From the NCBI GenBank assembly GCA_029265315.1, contig JAJUJM010000004.1, forward strand, positions 77,032 to 141,031: a stretch of DNA of 64,000 nt, written 5' to 3'. A program made the position numbers and the translations under genes. Each line of letters opens with the position of its first letter. The stretch's first letter is position 1. The DNA is from Actinomycetota bacterium. GTDB taxonomy: Bacteria; Actinomycetota; Coriobacteriia; Anaerosomatales; PHET01. The notes beneath the pieces are model-generated. The model had not been told where the DNA came from. It worked only from the letters and a program-made list of their open reading frames with translations, and searched no databases. Below, piece after piece: positions 48,901 through 54,683 of this stretch.

Positions 48901-51299
48901 CCGGTGACCGGATGGTGGTCGTCACCGAAGTCGACCGTCGAGCTGGCCCCGGAGTTGTGGCAGCCCGTCTGGTTCGTGCATCCGGTCTCGGAGGCACCGT
49001 TGTAGTAGCTCACAGACGAGAACGTGTGGTTGAAGTTCGACACGTGCGTCGGCGTGTACGCCGAGTGGCACCCGCTCGGTGACGTGGAACCACAGGAGTT
49101 CGCGTAGTCCTTCGTCGGGCGACGGTCGAGCGTGTCGTGGCACCCGATCACGTTGCAGCCCTTGTCGGCGCGCGGCGTGCCGTTCTGCTCGGTCAGGTGC
49201 AGCACCCACAGATCGTTCGAGTTGTGGCAGCTCGAGCCGGTCCCGGCGCACCCGTTGTTCGCCACGAGGTGCGGAGTCATGGTGCTGTCGTGGGTCTGCT
49301 GCACCGAGTAGTCATGACAATCGGCGCACTTGCGGCTCGTCCAGCCGCTACCGGCAACCGCGATCGAGTTGTACGTCGTGTCGAGGTGACACCCCTTGCC
49401 GCCGGCGCCGCCGGACGCGCACCCGACAGCCGGCGCATCCGAGTGGGCAGGAATGAGCTGGTTGCTGTGGCACAGCGCGCACTCGATCCCACCTGCGTCC
49501 GTGCCCGACGTGAGCTGATACGCGCTCGTGAACGGCTTGCCAGCCTCAGAGGCCACGTGCGAGCCGGAGTCCTTGATCGCGTGCGTCGCGACGGTGCCGT
49601 AACCGCCGGAGTGACAGCTGGGGCCGCCCGTCGAGCACGTGCGGTTGGTCTCAAGCTTGTCCGTGCCATGGCACGCCAAACAGCCGTTCGTATCGACCTT
49701 GCCGTTGCCAGGGATCGGGTTGTTGTGCGCAGCACGCAGGTCCGAACCGTGGCAGCCTGCGCACGCAGGGCTCTCGCCCGAAGAATCCGCCGCGTGCTGC
49801 GAGACGACGAATTCATGTCGCTCGCGAGACGTCGGGTCAGAATTCACTGAGTGGCAGTCGCTGTCGAACTGAGGATCACTGCACGCCTGTGCGACGTCGA
49901 ACAGGCCGCTCCACGACGGCTCCGCCGGTGTGCGGCGTGTGGACAGCACCGCTTCGATGGTCGGGTTCGCGTTCGCGTGACATACGGAGCATGAATCCGG
50001 GTAGACCGCATAGCCAGCGGTCGAGGGGCGCCGGTGCTCGAGACGCAGCGCCGACAAGTGGCACTGGGCGCAGTTGTAGACACCGTAGCCGGTATCCCAC
50101 GTGTTCGCCGTGTTGATCGTCTCGGTGACGTCGTGCGAGAAGGTCAGAGTCACCGGATGCTCGCCGCCGTGATTGTCGTCCCCCTCGGTCGGGTGACACG
50201 AGATGCATTCGGGGCGAATCGTGTCGTTGGCCTGGGCGTAGATGGCGATGTGGTCCACTGAGACGTACGCGCCGCGGGCGAGCGCTTCCTTGGCACCGGT
50301 GACGCGCACCGTGACCGTGTGCTGTCCCGGCCCGAGGTCTGCACTCGTCCACAACGGGCGCTGGCGCTGCGTGGCGGCACTATAGGCGCTGAACGTGGCC
50401 ACCGACGAGCTGTCCACGAGCACCTCAGCGATACCACGGTACTGGTCGCGGGTGCCGTAGATGGCCACACGTTCGCCCGTGAAGGTGAAGGTCATCTGGG
50501 CGCCGGCGCCGTTCGAGTAGCGCTCGCGCTGGAGTGAGTACTGCGTACCGGACAGGTAGGTCCACGTACCAGACGTCGAGATGGACGGCGTGATGTAGCC
50601 GAGCTCGGCGTTCGAAATCGCGTACACATCCATGTACTGCGGGCTCGACAGGGCGATGCCGTTCGTGTCGTGGCACCCAGAGGCACCACAACGAACGGAC
50701 GCATCCCTGACCATCGTATCTTCAAGCTGGGACGAGGTCACACCGACGGAGATGTTTCCGACCCAGGGCACGATGGGGCTGCTCGTGGGCTCGTCACCAT
50801 GATCGGCGTGCGTCGGGTCGGGAACCGGATTGGAGTCGTGACAGGCCGTACACGACGCGGTGGCGTGGCAGCTGCCGCACATGCTGACCTGTGTGGTCAC
50901 GTCCGCGGGCCACCGGGGGTTGGTGTGGATGGCATGCAGGACGAATGCCGGAGCGTCCTGCGACTCGGCGGATGCGAACGCGCCGCCGGGTGCGGCGTAG
51001 GTAGGCGTGTTCACGGCGAGAGACGGACCCCACGAGCGGTGGCAGACCGCCGAACAGTCTCCACCCGCATAGTGGTTGGGGTGCGCTCCCACGAGCGAAT
51101 CCAGGTGGCACTTCCTACAAGCCGTCCCGCGGTTGACGGGACCCACCTCGAACAGCGCGTTCGAAACCAGCGAGTCCTCACCGTGGCACAGCTTACAGTC
51201 TGCGTTGGTGTGGACCGCCGCGGCGCCGAGCGGCACCGCCATCGCCCACGTCAACGCAGCAGCCACGACTGCCACCAACACCCACGCCCGTCTGTGCAT
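42990..51299 (-). CDS. Giant secreted multihaem cytochrome c 2 (about 79 candidate haem sites)
   Basis: ATG 51299 is chosen because it yields a clean signal peptide (WVLVAVVAAALTWAMAVPLGAAA), with GAGGTGGGG upstream. A longer start at 51359 is possible. The product has 2,769 residues. I count about 43 CX2CH and 36 wider sites, chiefly CX4CH, CX5CH and CX6CH such as CQVTGCH, CGSGGACH and CGASGAGCH. One beta-sandwich domain lies at about residues 220-353, matching the first of giant 1. The middle is built of long near-identical repeats. The N-terminus (HYAGGDCSAVCH) and C-terminus (CHVRIPHAWKRPRL, ending ATTPYWP) match giant 1. It is Thr/Ser/Asn rich with no recognisable cell-wall anchor. An extracellular electron conduit is inferred. 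Confidence 0.9.
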   Translation of the reverse strand: MHRRAWVLVAVVAAALTWAMAVPLGAAAVHTNADCKLCHGEDSLVSNALFEVGPVNRGTACRKCHLDSLVGAHPNHYAGGDCSAVCHRSWGPSLAVNTPTYAAPGGAFASAESQDAPAFVLHAIHTNPRWPADVTTQVSMCGSCHATASCTACHDSNPVPDPTHADHGDEPTSSPIVPWVGNISVGVTSSQLEDTMVRDASVRCGASGCHDTNGIALSSPQYMDVYAISNAELGYITPSISTSGTWTYLSGTQYSLQRERYSNGAGAQMTFTFTGERVAIYGTRDQYRGIAEVLVDSSSVATFSAYSAATQRQRPLWTSADLGPGQHTVTVRVTGAKEALARGAYVSVDHIAIYAQANDTIRPECISCHPTEGDDNHGGEHPVTLTFSHDVTETINTANTWDTGYGVYNCAQCHLSALRLEHRRPSTAGYAVYPDSCSVCHANANPTIEAVLSTRRTPAEPSWSGLFDVAQACSDPQFDSDCHSVNSDPTSRERHEFVVSQHAADSSGESPACAGCHGSDLRAAHNNPIPGNGKVDTNGCLACHGTDKLETNRTCSTGGPSCHSGGYGTVATHAIKDSGSHVASEAGKPFTSAYQLTSGTDAGGIECALCHSNQLIPAHSDAPAVGCASGGAGGKGCHLDTTYNSIAVAGSGWTSRKCADCHDYSVQQTHDSTMTPHLVANNGCAGTGSSCHNSNDLWVLHLTEQNGTPRADKGCNVIGCHDTLDRRPTKDYANSCGSTSPSGCHSAYTPTHVSNFNHTFSSVSYYNGASETGCTNQTGCHNSGASSTVDFGDDHHPVTGSLCFTSTCHTSPSKPAFTGLLPTDCQECHGGAFTGAPARNNLPAAPGSGGHYSETTHTAVGMTATLNAGGSASATCNNCHAPNVGGSSNGLMNQHSSISIGGSPYGTSLSCGECHGDTRAFGYAEVVANWTNNTCADCHTGLSSSPFDHASSVPAVAESGSSCGTTGAGCHNTTDLHALHKDASGGCGLTGCHNYSIQAHRPTAKGCGGATSCHTGYTNTSHGIYTNANDTTHTATSGMTSTITSGVASASCSTCHSAQLGSAHATTTVTSNLGSGHSAWTNLCTNCHNEDRAPTASASTQVKAPANWTNNACTDCHSPSYHNTYATGHTGTSTQGCGASGDGCHNTYDLALLHGKTKTNGCQVTGCHDAVNKPMASAAKSCGSGGACHTTYTASSHGGTVTGNETTHTASAMSTILDATYNAGGANACNNCHSAGLGNAHKDTSTTAVLKSGNQGWAGTAQATCSDCHNATSPDNAVASIKTDSWSPNTCDQCHVTRGNGKHQYYATNHVGVEAPGCTWDTACHGNTRDLRQLHNNSVTGNASTAGCDSAGCHDALDKPMTGATKTCGSGGSGCHTDKTHDNHGTATAHVFSASSAYDDATETGCMAQPGCHNQTGGDTSNFADPYHPNSGCTSGPCHTSPSKPVYAAAFNGDGTCMDCHNSNYTGAADRVPVNGAYPAGHYSETTHTAVGMTANVTAGGSASATCNNCHSPNIGTAGNGLANQHTSLTTPGDPYGSALSCGECHSDLLSRGLTEVQNNWTNDTCADCHAPATSTPLDHATTAPAVAETTTTCGSTGINCHNTTDLHALHKNASGGCNLTGCHNYTIQAHRPTAKSCGVGGACHTTYTSNTHTHTLGGGDAAKHQPTSSVPASDTSFYSTQCGLCHDMRTTQSSLTSEHALATSAKTLQPTNTCRNCHNNTASTTAVTNNWSTKDTAGTGASSSCGVCHQSGSLAIHVDASATAHVSASTGCANTGIGCHSNDLSSVGATATAANTVIHNSCLRCHSRTGSASWTSAMVGTGANLVYNPSVKSCGQATGCHTSTYYTTTTHRATLANPVTGNDATWHTATGMTSTITSGVASAACSACHSATLLAAHDPAKTTANLGSGHTAWSSTAGTTCQDCHNENRAPTANAATQVKSHWTNNLCTDCHSPSYHNTYATGHTGTSTQGCGASGVGCHNTYDLAALHGTTKTNGCQVTGCHDAVDKAMTSAAKSCGVGGACHTTYTSTSHGVYTNANDTTHTATSGMTSTITSGVASASCSTCHSAQLGSAHATTTITSNLGSGHSAWTNLCTNCHNEDRAPTASASTQVKHPTNWTNNACTDCHSPSYHNTYATGHTGTSTQGCGASGAGCHTTYDLARLHGQTKTNGCQVTGCHDAVNKPMASAAKSCGSGGACHTTYTASSHGGTVTGNETTHTATGMTTILDPTYNAGGANACNNCHSAGLGNAHKDTSTTANLHSANTTWNNTAQATCSDCHNATSPDNSVTTIKTNSWNLQTCDQCHVTNGNGKHALYASNHVGVESGCSSGSCHGTDLRAAHNNSVTSNASTAGCDSAGCHDSLDKDMTGKPKTCGATGACHTDKNTSHGAANHDAETSPFWNGSVTTTTTVNGIPYAPSINIGCGGTAPYNGASAYTCHFSDLVKEHGTAASGGAGRTMERNGVGCGVCHTDKGGTVGYEATDTVIANAITANDLRCETCHKSTTDAGTNNGVQMGHQTTSAIPTSTLSIGVARVGAGEFRSWKTAGGVECSGGHRVFNYLPNWPLGQGTTAIGTINGVNVGTGLDPLGTYTGKTNPRTGTTWVFGDVVLCEDCHWYNAAPNGPQGASVPFYVDGNSTRPTTHWYNGLGSSGSNPPAPCNKCHTTLNTSTHRSAHTIQCQACHVRIPHAWKRPRLMRRVTGGTIDGVAQDTEPYATTAQGDSMLSYKISANQTNFTTSGSCNTNCDSTDGQWPTFSGNGHEATTPYWP
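44196..45235 (-). repeat. Coding repeat copy 1 inside giant cytochrome 2
   Basis: About 1 kb that recurs at 47213-48268. Over much of its length the offset is exactly 3,033 bases, with only scattered base differences (compare 44641 onward with 47674 onward). It encodes the block from CDSAGCHDSLDK through CDQCH, CNNCH and CQVTGCH to CSTCH. It indicates recent duplication or gene conversion. Confidence 0.75.
45236..45540 (-). repeat. Partial coding repeat copy 2 inside giant cytochrome 2
   Basis: A shorter copy of the CQVTGCH / CGASG-x-GCH / SPSYHNTYATGHTGTSTQG block, offset by 523 bases from the matching part of copy 1 (44778 versus 45301). It is slightly more diverged than copies 1 and 3 are from each other. 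Confidence 0.65.
47213..48268 (-). repeat. Coding repeat copy 3 inside giant cytochrome 2
   Basis: The counterpart of 44196-45235, with minor indels at the edges. Another repeat pair, carrying the HNTTDLHALHK and LTGCHNY-x-IQAHRPTAK block, lies near 46390-46940 and 48280-48830. Confidence 0.75.
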
Positions 51300-51403
51300 A
51301 GCTACCAACCCCACCTCGGTCCGGCAACCGAATCCGTCGGACGCATCGCGCACCTTCATCACATCGCCTTCTCGCGTCGCAGCCCAAGCAACCGCCGAAA
51401 GCG

Positions 51404-51419
51404 GGCACACGTATGTGCC
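51404..51419 (-). promoter_or_regulatory. Second hairpin in the giant-2 leader
   Basis: GGCACA-4 bases-TGTGCC forms a perfect 6-bp stem about 25 bases into the predicted transcript. Its role is unknown. Confidence 0.3.
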
Positions 51420-51424
51420 AAGAT

Positions 51425-51442
51425 GACCTCCTGCCGGAGGTC
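51425..51442 (-). promoter_or_regulatory. Hairpin at the 5' end of the giant-2 leader
   Basis: GACCTCC and GGAGGTC form a perfect 7-bp stem with a 4-base loop, starting about three bases after the predicted transcription start. It mirrors the hairpin in the giant-1 leader. Confidence 0.4.
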
Positions 51443-51451
51443 TCCGTTGTC

Positions 51452-51480
51452 AGTATCGGCTCCTCAGGATCCTTCTTCAA
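51452..51480 (-). promoter_or_regulatory. Candidate promoter for giant cytochrome 2
   Basis: TTGAAG (51475-51480), exactly 17 bases, then GATACT (51452-51457). The -10 hexamer and spacing are identical to those of giant 1. The leader would be about 146 bases. The 51300-51602 gap holds this promoter, the leader hairpins and the CRP-like site, and no gene. Confidence 0.55.
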
Positions 51481-51539
51481 GGAAAATTCATGATTCGGAA
51501 GAGCAAATCGGGGCAGAATCTGACGAACGGCACGCGTTT

Positions 51540-51555
51540 TGTGGCGCAGGTCACA
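51540..51555. promoter_or_regulatory. CRP/FNR-family-like site upstream of giant cytochrome 2
   Basis: TGTGG-N6-TCACA matches the CRP consensus TGTGA-N6-TCACA at nine of ten defined bases. It is centred about 100 bases upstream of the predicted start, a spacing used by some upstream activators. No CRP/FNR gene is in the window. Confidence 0.3.
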
Positions 51556-51602
51556 GACGGATTACCGCAGGGGGTATCCGCGACGTGGGAGACCCGATGA
51601 AG

Positions 51603-52184
51603 CTACTTCGGCTCGCCTCCGACGGGGGTCGCTTGGACCTCGTGCACGAGCCAGCCCTTGTTCTGCTTGTTCACAACCGTGTAGGTGGTGTCGTAGGTGG
51701 CCGTGTAGCGCGGTGACGAGTACGAGCCGTCAGCGGTGCTGATGTAGCGGTACACCCATTCCTCGCGTGCGGCGACCGTCGCGGTGGCCCCTTTGGTCTC
51801 GACCGTCTTGGGCTGGAACTTCAAGAGGCGCTGGTCTATAGCCCGCCCCTCCTGACGGTTGAACTCCACGTACGAATTGACGCGCACCTCTTCCCACTCA
51901 TCGAACGCGTGCGTGGCGACGTCGGAGTTGAGGATGCGGTAGGCATAGCTGATCCAGAGCAGGTAGGAGTAGACCGCCGTATCGGGGTTGCGCAGCATGG
52001 GAGGGGGCGGCTCGACGGGTGGTGGCGGCTGCTTATCCGGGAACTCGCCGGGCGTGAGCTCCTCGGAGCGCGTGGCGCTATCGGTGCCGGAGTCCGCCTG
52101 ACGCGCTTCGCAGCCGGTCACCAGCGACGCGCCAAGAACCACCAGCAACATCAGTGCGATGAGGCGGAAACGAGTCTTCGTCAT
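51603..52184 (-). CDS. Lipoprotein, NTF2/IMS-like domain suspected
   Basis: ATG 52184 is chosen because it gives a lipoprotein signal (VLGASLVTGC, lipidated Cys about 25). A weak AAAGG lies 11 bases upstream. A longer in-frame GTG or ATG start would precede the signal with 39 implausible residues. The product has 193 residues. After a Pro-rich linker (PPPPVEPPPP), residues about 75-190 form one alpha/beta domain (YSYLLWISYAYRILNSDVATHAF and so on) that resembles NTF2-like or ARC6 IMS domains. This is a weak assignment. There are no haem sites. Confidence 0.72.
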   Translation of the reverse strand: MTKTRFRLIALMLLVVLGASLVTGCEARQADSGTDSATRSEELTPGEFPDKQPPPPVEPPPPMLRNPDTAVYSYLLWISYAYRILNSDVATHAFDEWEEVRVNSYVEFNRQEGRAIDQRLLKFQPKTVETKGATATVAAREEWVYRYISTADGSYSSPRYTATYDTTYTVVNKQNKGWLVHEVQATPVGGEPK

Positions 52185-52308
52185 CGTCGTGCATGGCCTT
52201 TCGGTCGACTCGACGCCGGAATGCCGGACGCCGGAGCGCGGCGGGCGAGAAGCCGCTACGGGAGTATACGTCGCTTGGCGTGGGAAAGTTCTCGGCTCCA
52301 CGAAGCCT

Positions 52309-53529
52309 CTACGATTCGGCGGACTCGGGCTCGACGCTCAGCTCATCGACCAAGCCCACGTACTCGGCCGCCATGCGACGAGCATCGAAGCGCTCGCGAG
52401 CGTGCGCTCGGCCCGCCGCCCCCAATCGCGCCGCGAGTCCGGAGTCATCCAGCAATCGCCGCACCGCGTTCGCCACCGCAGGAGAATCATTCGGCTCGAC
52501 GAGCAGTCCCGTCTGGCCATCCACGACGACCTCGGGCAGTCCACCCACGCGTGTCGCCACCACCGGCCGCCCGAGCGCCATCGCCTCAGCCGCGACGAGT
52601 CCGAACGCCTCCGACAGCGACGGCACGACCACGACATCGGCACGCGCCATGAGTGCCGCGGCCGACGGCACACTTCCCAGGAACTCGACGCGCGAACCGC
52701 CCCGCTGCGCCAGCGCGATCTCGCGCAGACGCGCCTCGAGCGAGCCCGTCCCCGCCACGACGAACGTCGCGCCGTCCACGAGTGCGGCGGCGCGCACGAA
52801 GTGCTCCACGCCCTTGACGGGCTCGAGCCTGGCGATACACGCGACGACACGTCCCTCGCCGAGCGGCGGTACCCCATCCTGGCGAGCAGCCGCTTCATCG
52901 AGCGCGGCGAAGTCGACACCGTTCAGCACCACCGCGACGCGCGTCGGGTCGGCGCCATCAGCCAAGAGCCGGACGGCCACCGCTTCGCTCACCGCGATGA
53001 AGCGGTCGACGCGTGCGCGCGTCGCCGCATCCACGAAGCGACGAACGGCCAGCGCGGCCACCCCCCCGCCTTCAAGGCGTGACGCTCCCGGCACCACCGC
53101 CACGACGTTCGCGACGGCAGGCCCGTGCGCCGTAACGCCGCGCGCCAGGCGCACGAGCAGGTTCGTGAAGTAGCCGGTGCCCACGAGCACAGGTCGGCGC
53201 CCCTGCGGCGGAGCTCCTTGTGCCAGGATCGCACGTAGTGCGGCCACGGCCGCCCGCACGCGTCGGACTGACATCGGTGCCCGGACGGCGTGTGTGCCCA
53301 TCGCTTCCGTACGCGCCGCGAAACCGCTGCCCGGAGGCGCGACGATCGTGACCCTCGCGCCCTCGTCGAGCAGTGCGGCGACGACCGGCAACAGCTGCAC
53401 CTCGCCGCCGCCCATCCCGGGACCGGGGAAGTTGTTGACGATGACGACCGGCACGCCAGCAAGGCGGCCGCGAGCCGTTCGCGTCGACACGTCCTGCGCG
53501 GCTTCACCTGTCCGTCGCTGTTCGCTCAT
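52309..53529 (-). CDS. Family 4 glycosyltransferase
   Basis: ATG 53529 is chosen because it overlaps the stop of the upstream gene (TGATG), and the product has 406 residues. The GT-B fold shows the N-terminal loop NNFPGPGMGGGEVQ, the hinge NGVDFAALDE, ARLEPVKGVEHFVRAA and the donor-site EAFGLVAAEAMALGRPVVATRVGG. It adds a sugar to a lipid-linked oligosaccharide, and the donor is unknown. It is the last gene of the exopolysaccharide operon running from the right edge. Confidence 0.92.
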   Translation of the reverse strand: MSEQRRTGEAAQDVSTRTARGRLAGVPVVIVNNFPGPGMGGGEVQLLPVVAALLDEGARVTIVAPPGSGFAARTEAMGTHAVRAPMSVRRVRAAVAALRAILAQGAPPQGRRPVLVGTGYFTNLLVRLARGVTAHGPAVANVVAVVPGASRLEGGGVAALAVRRFVDAATRARVDRFIAVSEAVAVRLLADGADPTRVAVVLNGVDFAALDEAAARQDGVPPLGEGRVVACIARLEPVKGVEHFVRAAALVDGATFVVAGTGSLEARLREIALAQRGGSRVEFLGSVPSAAALMARADVVVVPSLSEAFGLVAAEAMALGRPVVATRVGGLPEVVVDGQTGLLVEPNDSPAVANAVRRLLDDSGLAARLGAAGRAHARERFDARRMAAEYVGLVDELSVEPESAES

Positions 53530-54683
53530 CACGCTCCCCCGCGCCCGAGTATGCGCTCGACTTCGGCCTTCACGACCGCGAAGCGAGCGTCCCACGAGTT
53601 CGCCTGCGCGTACGCCATCCGCTCGACGCGTCCCTCTGCTGCCGGTCGCGACAGCGCGTCCGCGATCGCCTCGGGCATCCCACCGGGGTCCACCAGCGTG
53701 ACCGGCGCCTCCATCAGCTCAAGCTCGGTCCAGCGGCTCGCCACGACCGGCAGCCCGGCCGCGAGGTACTCGTAGACCTTGATCGGGTGCACCGAATCCA
53801 CCAGCTCGTCGCGCACGAACGGCACGATCGCCACATCGCTGTGCTGCAGGTACCCAGGCAGCTCAGCATAGGGACGCGGCCCCATCAGGTGCACGTTGGG
53901 CAGCACTTGAAGCGAGGACAGGTCGCGGTTCGCGGGCCCGATGACCAAGAACGACGCCTCGGGCAGCGCGCGCGCCGACTCGACGACGGCCGCCTCGTCG
54001 AACCAGTACTCGAGCGCCCCCACGTACACCACGCGCGGGTGCGGCAGGGCCGCGAGGTCGCCGGGCTCTGGCCGCGCCTCGCTGAAGTGGGCGAAGTCCA
54101 CGCCGTTGGGCAGCCCCACGACGTTGTCGTAGCGCGCCGCGAGCCGCTCGTGCATACCGCTCGCCACCGCGAAGATGACGTCCGCCCGCGAAAGCGCCCG
54201 GTCTTCGAGCTCGGCGATCGAATCGGGCACGTTGCGGAATCGCGTGTGGTCGTCGGCGACCCGCACTGCGACGCAGCCGGCACGCAGACGTGCCACCAGC
54301 GGGTCGTACAACGGATTCGTGAACCAGATCAGGTCCGGCGCCTCGAAACCCTCGCGCCGCAGCACGCTGGTCACCCGCGGCACCGTGGCGAGCGCCGAGT
54401 GATTGGCGAAGAACCGCGAGCGCAAAACCGGCTGAGCCCCCGTGGGCAGCAGCGTGAAGGGGCTGTAATAGCGCACGCCGTCGCGGTCGAGCGGGCCCTG
54501 CCTCCAGCCGGCGACCCGCTCGTCCCAGTCGCGCTTCACAGGGTGAAGGAAATGGGGCGCCGACAGCGGGTGCGACAACCACATCGTGTCCCAGGCGTCC
54601 GCGACGAACCGTGACGCGTACGCGTGGCTCCCCACCCGGAACGCCGAGCGGTACGGCAGCGACTCGAGGAAGAGGGCTTTCAT
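53529..54683 (-). CDS. Glycosyltransferase, GT4/GT-B type
   Basis: The protein has 384 residues. The N-terminal half is unusual for GT4, starting MKALFLESLPYRSAFRVGSHAYASRF. The C-terminal half has VVYVGALEYWFDEAAVVE, IGPANRD and a donor-binding region HPIKVYEYLAAGLPVVAS, as in GT4 enzymes of capsule and exopolysaccharide clusters (WsaF/TuaH-like type). The ATG overlaps the stop of the heparinase-like gene (ATGA). Substrate unknown. Confidence 0.87.
   Translation of the reverse strand: MKALFLESLPYRSAFRVGSHAYASRFVADAWDTMWLSHPLSAPHFLHPVKRDWDERVAGWRQGPLDRDGVRYYSPFTLLPTGAQPVLRSRFFANHSALATVPRVTSVLRREGFEAPDLIWFTNPLYDPLVARLRAGCVAVRVADDHTRFRNVPDSIAELEDRALSRADVIFAVASGMHERLAARYDNVVGLPNGVDFAHFSEARPEPGDLAALPHPRVVYVGALEYWFDEAAVVESARALPEASFLVIGPANRDLSSLQVLPNVHLMGPRPYAELPGYLQHSDVAIVPFVRDELVDSVHPIKVYEYLAAGLPVVASRWTELELMEAPVTLVDPGGMPEAIADALSRPAAEGRVERMAYAQANSWDARFAVVKAEVERILGRGGA

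Noticed and set aside
19146-51299. Sortase or S-layer anchoring of the giants
   Set aside because: Neither protein has LPXTG with a C-terminal helix, nor SLH or other recognisable wall-binding repeats.
51300-51451. c-di-GMP (GEMM) riboswitch in the giant-2 leader
   Set aside because: GEMM riboswitches control cytochrome genes in Geobacter, so I looked, but the conserved core and tetraloop/receptor sequences are not recognisable here or in the giant-1 leader.
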